Origin: Syntrophorhabdus sp. PtaB.Bin027
GTDB lineage: Bacteria; Desulfobacterota; Syntrophorhabdia; Syntrophorhabdales; Syntrophorhabdaceae
Direction of reading: 5' to 3'
Assembly: GCA_002067585.1 (NCBI GenBank)
Contig: MVQO01000199.1
Location: 1-64,000, forward strand
Length of the DNA stretch: 64,000 nucleotides
The notes below the pieces were generated by a model that saw only the letters and a program-made list of their open reading frames with translations, was not told where the DNA came from and did no database searches. A program made the translations under genes and the position numbers. Positions 8,921 through 19,587 of the stretch are shown here, in pieces. The number at the start of each line of letters is the position of its first letter. The stretch's first letter is position 1.

Positions 8921-10255
8921 ATGTATTTTGACTTAAACTACATTATTGAGCAGGTTGGAAAAGAAAAGGGCATCCCAAAAGAAACACTTATCGAAGCCCT
9001 TGAAGAAGCAATCCTGATTGCATCAAAGAAAAAGTTTGGAAATCATCTCGACTTAGAGGCCCGCTATAACGAAGAACTGGGTGAAATAGAGGTGTTCCAG
9101 TTTAAAACAGTGGTGGAGGAAGTCACTGAGAATGATATGGAAATCTCTCTTACGGACGCCAAAAATCATGACCCCGAATGTCAGGTAGGTGACAGTATCG
9201 GTATAAAAATGGATACAAGTTCTCTTGGCAGGATCGCAGCACAAACTGCGAAACAGGTCATAGTCCAGAAAGTTAGGAACGCTGAAAGCGATGTTATCTA
9301 CAATGAGTACAAAGACAAAATAGGTGAAATATCGACAGGAGTAGTCCAGCGAATTGAAAAAAATCATTACATAATTAACCTTGGAAAAACAGAGGCCATA
9401 CTCCCCATGAAAGAGATAATTCCAGGTGAAGCATTCAGGCAGAGGGACAGGGTTAAGGCCTACATCCTTGATATAGAGAAAACTCAGAAGGGGTGCACCA
9501 TTCATATGTCCCGGACACATCCCAATTTTCTGGCTAAACTCTTTGAACAGGAAGTGCCAGAAATTCAGGAAGGTATCATTAAGATTATTGGTGCTGCGCG
9601 CGAACCTGGAGAACGTGCAAAAATTTCAGTTTACAGTGAAGATCCAGATGTAGATCCTATTGGTGCCTGTGTGGGAGTTAAAGGGTCCAGGGTGCAGACC
9701 GTTGTCCAGGAACTAAGGGGCGAAAAGATTGATATCATTCCTTTTAGCAAGGATCCTGCAAAATTTGTGTGCAATACCCTCGCACCGGCAAGGGTATCAA
9801 AAGTATACTTAAATGAAGAAGAGCACGCTATGGAAATCATAGTCAACGATGATCAACTTTCTCTCGCTATAGGCAAGAAAGGGCAAAATGTTCGTCTCGC
9901 ATCACGGCTGACTGGATGGAAGATAGACATTAACAGCGAGTCTGAATTAGAGCTGACTTCAAGGAAGGTTATCGACGAATTGATTGAAAATTTGAAGATA
10001 AGCGAGATTCTTGCCAGAATCCTCTATGATGAATACTTGAGAGAACCACACGATATTGCAAAGCTCACACCTGAAGAAATGAACAAGATAACGAGCATAT
10101 CCATCGATGACTGTGTTCGGATTATTGAACAGGCAAGGTTGATCAGGGATATAGAATCTCGTGAAAAGGAGGCTGAAGCAGTTACCGAAAAGGAAAACAT
10201 CGTTGTTCCGGCGCTGAAAGATGACGAAGCAACCGATCAAGCTTCAACACAGTAA
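8921..10255 (+). CDS. nusA: Transcription termination/antitermination factor NusA
   Basis: A 444-residue RNA polymerase-binding factor controlling pausing, termination and antitermination. Visible parts are the N-terminal RNAP-binding domain (residues 1-130), an S1 domain (IGEISTGVVQRIEKNHYII), and two KH domains (VDPIGACVGVKGSRVQTVVQ and LSLAIGKKGQNVRLASRLTG). A single short C-terminal helical region (TPEEMNKITSI) follows. The tandem acidic repeats of enterobacterial NusA are lacking, as is usual outside Gammaproteobacteria. Operon with rimP and infB. Confidence 0.97.
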   Translation: MYFDLNYIIEQVGKEKGIPKETLIEALEEAILIASKKKFGNHLDLEARYNEELGEIEVFQFKTVVEEVTENDMEISLTDAKNHDPECQVGDSIGIKMDTSSLGRIAAQTAKQVIVQKVRNAESDVIYNEYKDKIGEISTGVVQRIEKNHYIINLGKTEAILPMKEIIPGEAFRQRDRVKAYILDIEKTQKGCTIHMSRTHPNFLAKLFEQEVPEIQEGIIKIIGAAREPGERAKISVYSEDPDVDPIGACVGVKGSRVQTVVQELRGEKIDIIPFSKDPAKFVCNTLAPARVSKVYLNEEEHAMEIIVNDDQLSLAIGKKGQNVRLASRLTGWKIDINSESELELTSRKVIDELIENLKISEILARILYDEYLREPHDIAKLTPEEMNKITSISIDDCVRIIEQARLIRDIESREKEAEAVTEKENIVVPALKDDEATDQASTQ

Positions 10256-10290
10256 TTAAATTTTTTGTTAAACGCAAGGAAGGACAGAAC

Positions 10291-12879
10291 ATGGCAAAAG
10301 TTAAAATCACCACACTTACCGACAAAATAAGTGATGATGAGATTCTTACAAGGCTTAAAGGCCTCGGTGTAAAAATCAAAGATAAAGCAAAAGAAGAACC
10401 TACCCTTGCAAAAAAGGATGACGAAAAATTGACATCTTCCGGCGAAACTATGGTGGAAAAACGGGTAGCATCAACGATAATACGCAGGCGCGTCAAGCCA
10501 CCGCAACCCCAAAAAGAGAAAGCAGAGGTTGTAGAAGAAGAAGTAAAGCCAGAGGAAAAAAAGCCCGAAAAGAAAGAAACGGTCGTCAGGAGGGCTTCCA
10601 GAAAGGCTGAAAAGGTTGAGGAAAAGAAGGAAATTGTTCAACCTCAGGATCAACCTGAAATCATCAAGATAGAAAAAATTGAAAAAAAAGAAGAACATGT
10701 TGCCCCTGTATTGACTGAACGTGATGAGGACGAAGAACAAAACGAAGAGGCTTTAAAGGGCGACATCGAGATCATCGGCGAAGAGAAAAAGAAAGAGATA
10801 ACAAAGGTACTTGAAGAGGCTTATAAACAGGATCTCGAAAAAGATTTTACCCTTGTTGAGTCCGAACCTGATGAGGGAATAGAGGAAAAGAAAAAGAGGA
10901 AAACTGAAAGACTTCTTAAAAAGATAGAAGAACAGGATGCAGAGGAGACTAAGCTTAAGAAAAAAGGAATCCTCAAGAGAAAAGTCGTCATCAAAGAGGA
11001 AGATCTCTATACCTTTAGAAGGCAGAAAGCCCGTCCTATACCTGGCAGGAAAGACAGGAAGGAAAAACCTGAAGAGAAGAAAATAGAGGAAAAAGTAGCT
11101 GAGCTTAAACCTACAAAGAAGATAGTCAAAGTTGGGGAAGAAATCCAGATTGGTGAACTCGCAAAACGAATGAATGTAAAAGCCCAGGATATAATCAAAA
11201 AACTTCTCCCCCTTGGCATAATTGCAACAGTCAATCAAGACATTGATTTTGATACTGCTTATCTCGTAGGAACAGAACTCGGTTTTGAGATTGAAAAGAT
11301 CATCTCCATTGAAGAGGAATTTTTTGCCCGCGAAGAAGAGGGCAAGGAAAATGAAAAGAATCTCCATCCAAGGCCACCTGTTGTCACTATCATGGGCCAC
11401 GTAGACCACGGTAAAACCTTACTTCTTGATACCATCAGGCATTCAAATATTGCCGAACGAGAAGCAGGCGGCATTACCCAGCATATAGGGGCCTATGTGG
11501 TCGACGTAAATGGAAAGGAAATCGTATTTGTGGACACCCCTGGCCATGAGGCCTTCACAGCAATGAGAGCACGGGGTGCACGTGTTACAGACATCGTTGT
11601 CCTCGTTGTAGCGGCAGACGACGGAGTTATGCCTCAGACAATTGAAGCCATCAACCATGCAAAGGCGGCAAATGTTCCAATTATTGTAGCTGTCAACAAA
11701 ATTGACAGACAGAATGCGAATATCGACAAAGTTTTGAAGGAGCTTGCCGAACAGGGGCTGGTCCCAGAGGAGTGGGGCGGCACCACATTGTTGGCAAAAA
11801 TATCGGCAAAAAAGAAAATAGGCATTACGGAGCTGCTGGAACTAATCATACTGCAGGCAGAAATGCTCGAATTAAAGGCCAATCCTGATATGCGTGCAAG
11901 TGGTATCATCATTGAGTCAGAGTTGGACAAGGGCCAGGGTCCCGTGGGTACGGTCATCATCCAGGAAGGCACATTGAAAATACAGGATCCCTTTATTGCC
12001 GGCACAATGTTCGGCAGGGTTCGCGCAATGATAGATGATAAAGGTAAAAGAATCCAAAAGGCACCTCCCTCGACACCGGTTCTTGTTGTCGGATTTCAGG
12101 ACGTGCCCCATGGTGGTGACCGGTTTATAGCCACCACTGAAGAACGGTATGCAAAAGAACTGTCCCGCTATCGGCAGGAAAAGCTTCGAGAGAGGGAGAC
12201 TGCAAAGAGTTCAAGGACTACCCTTGAAGAACTCTATTCTAAGATGGGTAAGTCAGAAAAAATACAGCTTGGCGTTATTATAAAAGCAGATGTGAGAGGA
12301 ACAATAGATGCCATAACAGAGGCCCTCAAAAAATTGTCAAATGATCTCGTTGAAATTCAGATAATTCATGGTGGTGCAGGAGCAATAACCGAGACAGATG
12401 TAAACCTTGCCATGGCCTCAGGTGCAATCATAATTGGTTTTAACGTGAAGCCCATTGGAAAAGCCCAGGCTCTTGCCGAGCAGGAAAAGATTGAAATAAG
12501 AACGTATTCGATCATCTATGATATGATTGATGATGTCAAGAAGGCTATGGAAGGCCTTCTTGAACCTAAACTCGTTGAAACGGACATTGGAAAAGCAGAG
12601 GTGAGAAAAGTTTTCGCAGTATCGAAAATAGGTACTGTAGCGGGTTCATATATCTTGGAAGGAAAGGTAACACGAAATGCAATGGCCCGCGTTATGAGGA
12701 ACAGCAACCATCTCTTTACAGGCAAGATTTCCTCTCTCAAGAGGTTTAAAGATGATGTAAAAGAGGTTCAGGCAGGTTATGAGTGTGGTATATCACTTGA
12801 AGGATTTAATGATTTGCAAGAAGGCGATAGCCTTGAGTTTTTTGTTCAGGAAAAAGAAAGGCAGACTCTTGATGGTTGA
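10291..12879 (+). CDS. infB: Translation initiation factor IF-2
   Basis: An 862-residue GTPase that places initiator tRNA on the 30S subunit. Residues 1 to about 280 are a very charged Lys/Glu-rich linker. IF2_N follows at about 284-335 ([20 protein letters not shown]). G-domain motifs are GHVDHGKT (about 368), DTPGHEAF and NKID. The C-terminal half carries the IF-2 beta-barrel and C2 domains ([17 protein letters not shown]). The low-complexity N-terminus is normal for IF-2. Its stop overlaps a possible TTG start of the next gene. Confidence 0.97.
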   Translation: MAKVKITTLTDKISDDEILTRLKGLGVKIKDKAKEEPTLAKKDDEKLTSSGETMVEKRVASTIIRRRVKPPQPQKEKAEVVEEEVKPEEKKPEKKETVVRRASRKAEKVEEKKEIVQPQDQPEIIKIEKIEKKEEHVAPVLTERDEDEEQNEEALKGDIEIIGEEKKKEITKVLEEAYKQDLEKDFTLVESEPDEGIEEKKKRKTERLLKKIEEQDAEETKLKKKGILKRKVVIKEEDLYTFRRQKARPIPGRKDRKEKPEEKKIEEKVAELKPTKKIVKVGEEIQIGELAKRMNVKAQDIIKKLLPLGIIATVNQDIDFDTAYLVGTELGFEIEKIISIEEEFFAREEEGKENEKNLHPRPPVVTIMGHVDHGKTLLLDTIRHSNIAEREAGGITQHIGAYVVDVNGKEIVFVDTPGHEAFTAMRARGARVTDIVVLVVAADDGVMPQTIEAINHAKAANVPIIVAVNKIDRQNANIDKVLKELAEQGLVPEEWGGTTLLAKISAKKKIGITELLELIILQAEMLELKANPDMRASGIIIESELDKGQGPVGTVIIQEGTLKIQDPFIAGTMFGRVRAMIDDKGKRIQKAPPSTPVLVVGFQDVPHGGDRFIATTEERYAKELSRYRQEKLRERETAKSSRTTLEELYSKMGKSEKIQLGVIIKADVRGTIDAITEALKKLSNDLVEIQIIHGGAGAITETDVNLAMASGAIIIGFNVKPIGKAQALAEQEKIEIRTYSIIYDMIDDVKKAMEGLLEPKLVETDIGKAEVRKVFAVSKIGTVAGSYILEGKVTRNAMARVMRNSNHLFTGKISSLKRFKDDVKEVQAGYECGISLEGFNDLQEGDSLEFFVQEKERQTLDG

Positions 12880-12884
12880 AACAG

Positions 12885-13184
12885 ATGATCGTCGGTATTT
12901 CTACCATAGAAATATTCTTTCCTGAAAACCAATCCTTAAAAGATAAAAGGCAGGCACTGAAAAAAATTGTCGAAAAGACACGGACAAAATTCAGTATTTC
13001 GATTATGGAGATAAATCAGAATAACCTCTGGCAAAGGGCTCAAATAGGATTTTCTGTGGTAGGAGTAAAACGTGACCACGTTTACAGAATGATTGACAAT
13101 GTTCACGAATATGTAGAATCCCTTTACATTGGCACAATAATCGACACCAAGACAGAAATTATCGTGATGGGTAATGAGATATAG
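12885..13184 (+). CDS. DUF503 family protein (YlxP-like)
   Basis: A 99-residue protein, MIVGISTIEIFFPENQSLKD then KRQALKKIVEKTRTKFSIS, matching the DUF503/YlxP family. Its members sit between infB and rbfA in many bacteria and are thought to have a ribosome-related role. The family usually begins M-x-V-G, so I place the start at ATG 12885; a TTG at 12876 overlapping the infB stop would add three residues. It overlaps rbfA by 11 bases. Biochemical function is not established. Confidence 0.85.
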   Translation: MIVGISTIEIFFPENQSLKDKRQALKKIVEKTRTKFSISIMEINQNNLWQRAQIGFSVVGVKRDHVYRMIDNVHEYVESLYIGTIIDTKTEIIVMGNEI

Positions 13185-13524
13185 AAAGCTGCGTCTCCAG
13201 GATCAATTACGTGAAGAAATATCCTTCATCATTCAACGGGAGATAAAAGACCCCCGTGTTGGATTTGTAACGATACTGGAAGTAAAGATGTCAAATGATT
13301 TGAAGATCGCAAAGGTGTATTGTTCGGTATATGGCGAAGATGAAGACAAGAAGAAGACTATTGAAGCGCTTCAGAGATCAAAGGGTTACATTAAATTCCG
13401 CCTCGGAAAGAGGATTCAACTGAAGTACATGCCCGATCTAACATTTCTCATTGACAACACCTTTGAAAAAGCGGCACGCATAGAAGAGATACTCAGGAAG
13501 GAAGTTTATGTTCAGGAAGATTAA
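13174..13524 (+). CDS. rbfA: Ribosome-binding factor A
   Basis: A 116-residue KH-fold protein that binds the 30S subunit during 16S rRNA maturation and cold adaptation. Family signatures are REEISFIIQREIKDPRVGFV, the central LKIAKVYCSVYG and LKYMPDLTFLIDNTFEKAARI. It overlaps DUF503 (11 bases) and nrnA (17 bases), so all three are probably translationally coupled. Confidence 0.95.
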   Translation: MRYRKLRLQDQLREEISFIIQREIKDPRVGFVTILEVKMSNDLKIAKVYCSVYGEDEDKKKTIEALQRSKGYIKFRLGKRIQLKYMPDLTFLIDNTFEKAARIEEILRKEVYVQED

Positions 13525-14458
13525 ACAGATAATCGATGGAGGCAACAAATTTCTCATTACCACGCACATTGACCCAGATGGAGATGCAATTGGTTCCTGT
13601 TTTTCTCTTTATTGGGCCCTTGATGGGCTTCAAAAAAATCCTTTTGTTTATATGCGAGACAGAGTGCCGTATATGTATGAATTCCTCCCCAAACCAACAC
13701 AACTGTTTTATAATGAACCCCCGGATGGGACATATGATGGTATTTTCATCCTTGATTGCGGAAATTTTTTTAGAGTTGGCAATGGCCATGAGAGATTGAA
13801 ATCGCAAGGACCGATTATAAATATTGATCACCATGCCACAAGCGAGAAGTTCGGTATCATAAATATTATCAATCAAAACTCATCATCTACAGGAGAGATC
13901 CTCTATAATATATATGATGCATTGATGATCCCAATTTCCTATAACATTGCGGTAAATCTCTATACCGCAATCTTCACTGACACCGGTTCTTTTAGATATC
14001 CCAATACGAATTCTGAGGCATTTCTCATTTGTGAAAAGATGACAAAATTCGGTGTCTCTCCCGCTCATGTAGCTCAGATGGTTTATGAAAACCACCCCAA
14101 GGAACGATTCGTCCTCCTCGGAGAGGTTCTTTCATCGCTCGAAACCTACGAAAACGACACCATAGCCCTAGCTGTGGTAACTAAGGAGATGTTCCACAAA
14201 ACAAATACTGCCAAAGAATACACCGAGGGTTTTGTGGAATTTATCAAAGAGATTCGCGGGGTCAATGTTGCGATTCTTATGAAAGAACTATCTGATAATC
14301 AATACAAGATAAGTATGAGGTCGAAAGGCGATACAGACGTAGCCCTGATTTGCAATCACTTTGGGGGAGGTGGCCACCGGAACGCTGCAGGTTGCACAAT
14401 AAACGGAAGCATTATCCAGATAAAAGACAGGCTAAAGGAGGCACTTACAAAACCGTGA
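13508..14458 (+). CDS. nrnA: Bifunctional oligoribonuclease / PAP phosphatase NrnA
   Basis: A 316-residue DHH/DHHA1 phosphoesterase. Metal ligands are visible in HIDPDGDAIGS, FILDCGNF and NIDHHATSEKFG. The DHHA1 substrate motif is GGGGHRNAAGC. NrnA degrades short RNA to mononucleotides and dephosphorylates 3'-phosphoadenosine 5'-phosphate. That second activity may matter here, because PAP is the by-product of any PAPS-dependent sulfation (see the CysDN pair at 38-40 kb). Its stop overlaps the truB GTG start (GTGA). Confidence 0.92.
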   Translation: MFRKIKQIIDGGNKFLITTHIDPDGDAIGSCFSLYWALDGLQKNPFVYMRDRVPYMYEFLPKPTQLFYNEPPDGTYDGIFILDCGNFFRVGNGHERLKSQGPIINIDHHATSEKFGIINIINQNSSSTGEILYNIYDALMIPISYNIAVNLYTAIFTDTGSFRYPNTNSEAFLICEKMTKFGVSPAHVAQMVYENHPKERFVLLGEVLSSLETYENDTIALAVVTKEMFHKTNTAKEYTEGFVEFIKEIRGVNVAILMKELSDNQYKISMRSKGDTDVALICNHFGGGGHRNAAGCTINGSIIQIKDRLKEALTKP

Positions 14459-15339
14459 ATGGTTTTCTAGTGATAGATAAGAATACGGGCATGACATCCT
14501 ATGATGTTATACGGAGATTAAAGAAGCTCCATCCATTCAACAAGATAGGCTATATAGGCACCCTGGACAGGAATGCAACTGGTATCCTGCCTGTTGCATT
14601 CAATAATGGTGTGAAGTTGATACCCTTTCTTGAAAACAGCGAGAAGACCTATAGAGCCACGTTTCTGCTCGGTGTTACCACTGACACTCTCGACATTGAG
14701 GGCAAGGTTTTGAGCAGTGTTGATGTAAAGGAGTTTAAAAGAGACATCCTTGCGAGAGAATTGAACAAGTTTAAAGGTAAAATCGTGCAACAAATCCCTG
14801 CGTACTCGTCAAAAAAAGTCAATCGCAAGCCATTATATAAACTTGCAAGAAAAGGTATTGCAGTGGAGCCTCACTTGAAGGAGGTTGAGATTTTCAGCAT
14901 CAAGTTTCTCGATTACAATCACCCGTACCTGGATGTGGAAGTCACCTGTTCAAAGGGCACTTACATTAGGGCTCTATCCCAGGAATTTGGAGCAAACCTC
15001 GGTTGCGGGTCTACATTGTATTCACTGAAGAGAACCAAGCATGGTGAGTTTACTGAGGATATGGCAGTAAATATTGAACATTTCAAAATAGAAGAAGACG
15101 TGTTACACTATGCTATGTCACTCGAAGCAATTCTAAAGACACTCAGGGAGACTGTAGTCGAAACAGCCCTTGAGAAATTTCTGAAACACGGTATGCCCAT
15201 ACCGCTATCCGGCGATACAAAAGAATGGCAGAACGGAGAATATACAAAGCTGCTAAACAAGAAAGGGAATCTCATCGGCATCGGTATGGCTGATACATTT
15301 TCAAAAACGATAAAAATTAAAAGGTTAATCAATATTTAA
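14455..15339 (+). CDS. truB: tRNA pseudouridine(55) synthase TruB
   Basis: A 294-residue enzyme making pseudouridine 55 in the T-loop of tRNAs. The catalytic aspartate lies in [19 protein letters not shown]; canonical enzymes read G-H-x-G-T-L-D, so the usual His is Tyr-Ile here. Later motifs are [19 protein letters not shown] (family: Q-x-P-P-x-Y-S-A) and [15 protein letters not shown]. The start is GTG 14455 inside the nrnA stop, with AGGAGG 13 bases upstream. The longer reading from 14350 would lie in nrnA. The Leu-Asp catalytic pair is intact. Confidence 0.93.
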   Translation: MNGFLVIDKNTGMTSYDVIRRLKKLHPFNKIGYIGTLDRNATGILPVAFNNGVKLIPFLENSEKTYRATFLLGVTTDTLDIEGKVLSSVDVKEFKRDILARELNKFKGKIVQQIPAYSSKKVNRKPLYKLARKGIAVEPHLKEVEIFSIKFLDYNHPYLDVEVTCSKGTYIRALSQEFGANLGCGSTLYSLKRTKHGEFTEDMAVNIEHFKIEEDVLHYAMSLEAILKTLRETVVETALEKFLKHGMPIPLSGDTKEWQNGEYTKLLNKKGNLIGIGMADTFSKTIKIKRLINI

Positions 15340-15349
15340 GGAGGAATTA

Positions 15350-15619
15350 ATGGCATTAACACCGACACAGAAAAAAAATATCATCGATGGATATCGCATC
15401 CATGAAAAAGATACCGGCTCTCCTGAGGTACAGATAGCGCTCCTTACAGAAAGAATAAAATCTCTCACCGAGCACTTCAAAAAATTCGGGAAGGACCATA
15501 ATTCACGAAGGGGTTTACTCGTGCTGGTAGGCAGCAGGAGAAGATTACTTACCTATTTGAAGGAAAAGAACGTCGACAGATATAAAAAGATTATTGAGAG
15601 ACTCGGGCTCAGGAAATAA
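15350..15619 (+). CDS. rpsO: 30S ribosomal protein S15
   Basis: An 89-residue protein of standard S15 length. Motifs are [35 protein letters not shown] and [13 protein letters not shown], which contact 16S rRNA helices 20-22. A strong AAGGAGG site precedes the ATG. It sits between truB and pnp, the common rpsO-pnp pairing. No obvious terminator lies between it and pnp. Confidence 0.98.
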   Translation: MALTPTQKKNIIDGYRIHEKDTGSPEVQIALLTERIKSLTEHFKKFGKDHNSRRGLLVLVGSRRRLLTYLKEKNVDRYKKIIERLGLRK

Positions 15620-15647
15620 AAACATATAATATCAGGAAGGAAACTCC

Positions 15648-17735
15648 ATGGAAGAACAGATTACCATTGACTACGCCGGCAGACAATTAACAATCAGTAC
15701 TGGTGCCCTTGCAAAACAGGCTGATGGCAGCGTTGTTGTGCGATATGGCGACGCTGTCGTACTTGTGACAGTAGTTGTCGACAAAAGGGCATCAGCAAAA
15801 GATTTTCTACCGTTAACTGTAAATTACCACGAAATGTCATATGCAGCAGGCAAATTTCCCGGGGGTTTCTTCAAGCGCGAAGGAAGGCCGTCAGAAAGGG
15901 AAATATTGATGTCACGTCTTATTGACAGACCTCTGAGACCGCTTTTTCCCAAAGGATTTACCAACGAGGTTCAGGTTATTGCCACTGTTCTCTCAGCAGA
16001 TCAGGAAAATGACCCGGCTATTATGGGAATCCTTGGCGCTTCTTGTGCACTCACCATTTCTGAAATTCCCTTTGACGGACCCCTCGCCGGCGTTAAAGTG
16101 GGACGTAAAAATGGTTCTTTTGTTATCAACCCTACCCCCCTTGACCTTGAAGAAAGCGAACTGGACGTAGTCGTGACAGGAAACAAGGAAGCTATTATCA
16201 TGGTTGAAGGGCAAGCAAAATTTGTAAACTGTGAAGACCTTATCGAGGCAATACATTTCGGCCATCAGAAACTTATTCCTTTAATAGAAATACAGGAACA
16301 ACTTAAAGAAAAAGTGGGCAGACAAAAATGGGAAGTTATTGTTGATAGCAGGCTCGATGCTCTTGTACAGGAGTTAAAAGGAAAGGCGGAAGAGGATATC
16401 CTCAAGGCTTTCTCTGCTTCCGGAAAACAGGAAAGATCAAAGAAACAGAACGATGTTTTTGATGGATTGATCAGCGTATACCCGGACATCGAAGAAGCCC
16501 TCATGAAAACGGCCTTTGAGGAAATTACTCGTGACATTTTGAGGAAACAGCTCTTTGCCACATCAAGGAGGATTGATGGGAGAACATGGGAAGACATACG
16601 TCCTCTATCATGCCAGGCTGGTATCTTACCCAGAACACACGGCTCTGCATTGTTTACAAGAGGAGAGACCCAGGCTCTTGCACTTACTACCTTCGGAACA
16701 TCTGAAGATGAGCAAAAGGTAGAATCGCTTATGGAGGGAGAAACCTTCAAAACCTTTATGCTTCATTATAACTTTACACCTTTCTCTGTAGGCGAGGTAG
16801 CGATGCTGAGGGGACCGACACGGCGCGAGATAGGACATGGCAACCTTGCGGAACGCGCCCTCACCCCCATTCTTCCTCCAAAGGAAGACTTTCCTTATAC
16901 AATCCGAATAGTTTCTGAAATTCTGGAATCGAACGGTTCATCATCGATGGCCACTGTGTGCAGCGGTTGCCTTTCCCTAATGGATGCCGGAGTCCCCATT
17001 AAAGAGCCTGTAGCCGGAATTGCCATGGGTCTTGTCAAGGAAGGTGATAACGAAATCATCCTTTCTGATATCCTCGGCGATGAAGACCATCTGGGAGATA
17101 TGGATTTCAAAATTGCTGGAACAAGGGACGCTATCACCGCAATTCAGATGGATATCAAGATCAAGGGCATTTCTAAAGAGACTATGCAGAAAGCGGTTGT
17201 CCAGGGTCAGAAGGGAATTAGAACGATCCTGGATGCAATGGCACAAACCCTTGAAAAACCGCGTGAAACAATGTCTCCCTATGCACCAAGAATTTTCACC
17301 ATTCGAATTAAACCTGACAAGATTCGAGATGTGATTGGTCCGGGTGGAAAGATTATCAGAGGTATTGTGGAGCAAACCGGGGTAAAGATCGATATAGAGG
17401 ATGACGGTATGGTAAAAATAGCCTCTATTGATGAAGGGTCTGCAAACCAGGCTATTGATATTATCAAGAAATTGACCAAGGAAGCAGAACTTGGTGAGAT
17501 TTATACAGGTAAGATAAAGAAGATTATCGATTCAGGAGTAATCGTGGAGATACTTCCAGGGGTTGAGGGATACGTCCATGTAAGCCAGCTCGCTGAGGGT
17601 TATGTCAAAAAGGCCACTGATGTAGTGAAAGAGCGGGAAGAGATAACTGTCAAGGTCATAGAGATTGACCCTACCAATGGAAGGATTAAACTTTCAAGGA
17701 AGGCAGCCCTAAAGGAACAGAAAGCACAGGAATAA
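15648..17735 (+). CDS. pnp: Polyribonucleotide nucleotidyltransferase (PNPase)
   Basis: A 695-residue 3'-5' phosphorolytic exoribonuclease. It has two RNase PH domains (first: AAGKFPGGFFKREGRPSERE; second: RTHGSALFTRGETQALALTT), the helical linker, a KH domain at about 550-610 (DVIGPGGKIIRGIVEQTGVK) and a C-terminal S1 domain (GEIYTGKIKKIIDSGVIVE). Length and order are normal. It is cotranscribed with rpsO and spaced 16 bases from the M16 peptidase gene. Confidence 0.97.
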   Translation: MEEQITIDYAGRQLTISTGALAKQADGSVVVRYGDAVVLVTVVVDKRASAKDFLPLTVNYHEMSYAAGKFPGGFFKREGRPSEREILMSRLIDRPLRPLFPKGFTNEVQVIATVLSADQENDPAIMGILGASCALTISEIPFDGPLAGVKVGRKNGSFVINPTPLDLEESELDVVVTGNKEAIIMVEGQAKFVNCEDLIEAIHFGHQKLIPLIEIQEQLKEKVGRQKWEVIVDSRLDALVQELKGKAEEDILKAFSASGKQERSKKQNDVFDGLISVYPDIEEALMKTAFEEITRDILRKQLFATSRRIDGRTWEDIRPLSCQAGILPRTHGSALFTRGETQALALTTFGTSEDEQKVESLMEGETFKTFMLHYNFTPFSVGEVAMLRGPTRREIGHGNLAERALTPILPPKEDFPYTIRIVSEILESNGSSSMATVCSGCLSLMDAGVPIKEPVAGIAMGLVKEGDNEIILSDILGDEDHLGDMDFKIAGTRDAITAIQMDIKIKGISKETMQKAVVQGQKGIRTILDAMAQTLEKPRETMSPYAPRIFTIRIKPDKIRDVIGPGGKIIRGIVEQTGVKIDIEDDGMVKIASIDEGSANQAIDIIKKLTKEAELGEIYTGKIKKIIDSGVIVEILPGVEGYVHVSQLAEGYVKKATDVVKEREEITVKVIEIDPTNGRIKLSRKAALKEQKAQE

Positions 17736-17751
17736 TTCCAAATATCTATAA

Positions 17752-19011
17752 ATGTACAGGAAAACAATTCTTGAAAACGGCCTTACAGTAGTTACTGAAT
17801 CAATCCCTTATTTTTCTACAGTATCACTGGGTATGTGGTGGAAAACAGGGGGGAGATTTGAGAACGAAGCAAACAACGGTATTTCTCATTTTATCGAGCA
17901 CATGCTCTTTAAAGGTACCCTGAAACGGTCGGCCTACGACATTGCCAAGGAAATCGATGCTGTGGGTGGAGCCATCAATGCCTTTACCGGTAAGGAATAT
18001 ACCTGTCTCTATGCCCGCGTGTTAAGAAAAGACACTGATATAGCCCTGGATATTCTCTCTGATATGTATAAGAATCCCCTGTTCCAGGAAGACGACCTTG
18101 AAAAGGAAAAGTATGTTATCGCCCAGGAAATAAAAATGATTGAGGACAGCCCTGAAGAGTATATTTACGAGATGTTTAATGCCTCATATTTTAAAGGCCA
18201 CTCGCTCGGTCTTCCCATCCTGGGAAAACAGGAGAATGTGGAGAAATTCACCCGCCATGAGCTACGTGACCATTTTCACCGACATTATGCCCTGTACAAC
18301 CTGGTAATTACTGCTTCGGGCAGAATTGATCATGATGTCTTTGTTCAGAAGGTTTCAAAATTCTTTAATTGCAATCAAAGCCATGGACCAACGCCAGAAA
18401 CAATGGCAGTACCAAGCCCTTGTGCAGGTTTCCATATTTATGAGAAGGATCTTGAGCACGTGTATCTGTGCATTGGCACAGATGGAGTAAGTCAGGTTGA
18501 TAACAGGCGCTATAGACTCTATCTTCTGAATGCCATTATGGGGGGAAGCATGAGTTCCCACCTTTTCCAGGAGGTTCGTGAAAAAAGAGGCCTTGTTTAT
18601 AATATTTACTCTTATGTGAATTGCTACCACGATGCAGGAACCTTCGGAATTTCAACATCAACATCCCATGAATCTGTTGAAGAAGTCCTCACCCTGATAA
18701 AACAGGAAATGATCAGAATCAGAGATACGGGGATTACCGATGCTGAACTGTCTTTTTCAAAGGAACACCTGAAGGGCAACCTTTTTATCTCCCTTGAAGG
18801 CTCTGAAACACGTATGGGCAGACTTGCAAAAAACGAGATCTATTTTGGCAATTACATACCTTTGAAAGACACCCTGCGAGAAATAGACAAAATCACCAAG
18901 TATGAAGTTGATCAAATCGGTAATTCAATCTTCAAAAACCCTGAAAACATATCCCTGACCATACTTGGTAATGTCAACAGGGAGCGGATAGAAGTGCTAT
19001 GGAAAGGTTAG
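17752..19011 (+). CDS. M16 family zinc peptidase (processing-peptidase-like)
   Basis: A 419-residue single-unit M16 peptidase. The inverted zinc motif HFIEH is at residues 46-50, with the third ligand Glu in the helix near EEYIYEMFNASYF. The C-terminal family block is REKRGLVYNIYSYVNCYHDA. Bacterial members of this type often sit next to pnp and dut. The natural substrate is unknown. No signal peptide is visible, so it is probably cytoplasmic. The stop lies 13 bases inside dut. Confidence 0.9.
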   Translation: MYRKTILENGLTVVTESIPYFSTVSLGMWWKTGGRFENEANNGISHFIEHMLFKGTLKRSAYDIAKEIDAVGGAINAFTGKEYTCLYARVLRKDTDIALDILSDMYKNPLFQEDDLEKEKYVIAQEIKMIEDSPEEYIYEMFNASYFKGHSLGLPILGKQENVEKFTRHELRDHFHRHYALYNLVITASGRIDHDVFVQKVSKFFNCNQSHGPTPETMAVPSPCAGFHIYEKDLEHVYLCIGTDGVSQVDNRRYRLYLLNAIMGGSMSSHLFQEVREKRGLVYNIYSYVNCYHDAGTFGISTSTSHESVEEVLTLIKQEMIRIRDTGITDAELSFSKEHLKGNLFISLEGSETRMGRLAKNEIYFGNYIPLKDTLREIDKITKYEVDQIGNSIFKNPENISLTILGNVNRERIEVLWKG

Positions 19012-19439
19012 AGGTTGTTATCAAAAAGAAGGATGGTGCTATCCTTCCTTCTTATGGCACTGAGGCATCTTCAGGGCTTGACCTTGCGGCCTTTCTCGAT
19101 AAACCTGTGGTACTTGCACCATTCGCACGGGCACTGATTCCGACAGGAATTTACATCGCTATTCCCGAAGGTTTTGAGGCAGAGATACGGCCACGAAGTG
19201 GTATCGCCCATAAATACGGCGTCACTGTGCTTAATACTCCCGGCACTATTGACTCTGATTATCGTGGAGAAGTCAATGTATTGCTCATCAATCTTGGTGA
19301 TCAACCTTTCACCGTCAACAACGGTGACAGGGTGGCACAGATTATCTTCAAGACCATTGTGACCATCGACTGGAGAGTAACGGAGGAACTCCCTGACACA
19401 AAAAGGGGTCATGGTGGTTTTGGGTCAACAGGGAAATGA
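18999..19439 (+). CDS. dut: dUTP diphosphatase
   Basis: A 146-residue trimeric dUTPase that hydrolyses dUTP to dUMP, keeping uracil out of DNA and feeding dTMP synthesis. The five family motifs are present: ASSGLDLAA, RPRSGIAHKYGV, NTPGTIDSDYRGE, VNNGDRVAQ and the C-terminal RGHGGFGSTGK. The length is normal. The gene overlaps the M16 peptidase by 13 bases. Confidence 0.97.
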   Translation: MERLEVVIKKKDGAILPSYGTEASSGLDLAAFLDKPVVLAPFARALIPTGIYIAIPEGFEAEIRPRSGIAHKYGVTVLNTPGTIDSDYRGEVNVLLINLGDQPFTVNNGDRVAQIIFKTIVTIDWRVTEELPDTKRGHGGFGSTGK

Positions 19440-19587
19440 TGAGAGTTAATGGTTCAAAGCTCAGGTTTCTGTGTTCAGCACGATTCAGCCAATCCTGTTT
19501 TCGTTTCACCCCTTTAAATGTCAGGATATTTCAAACAAAACTCCAAACTCACATTCCCATCCTGTATTTTGTGGTATGGTACCTGGC

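Noticed and set aside
13174-14458. Possible sequencing error because rbfA, nrnA and truB all overlap
   Set aside because: Overlaps are short, each protein is complete with intact motifs, and such coupling is normal in this operon.
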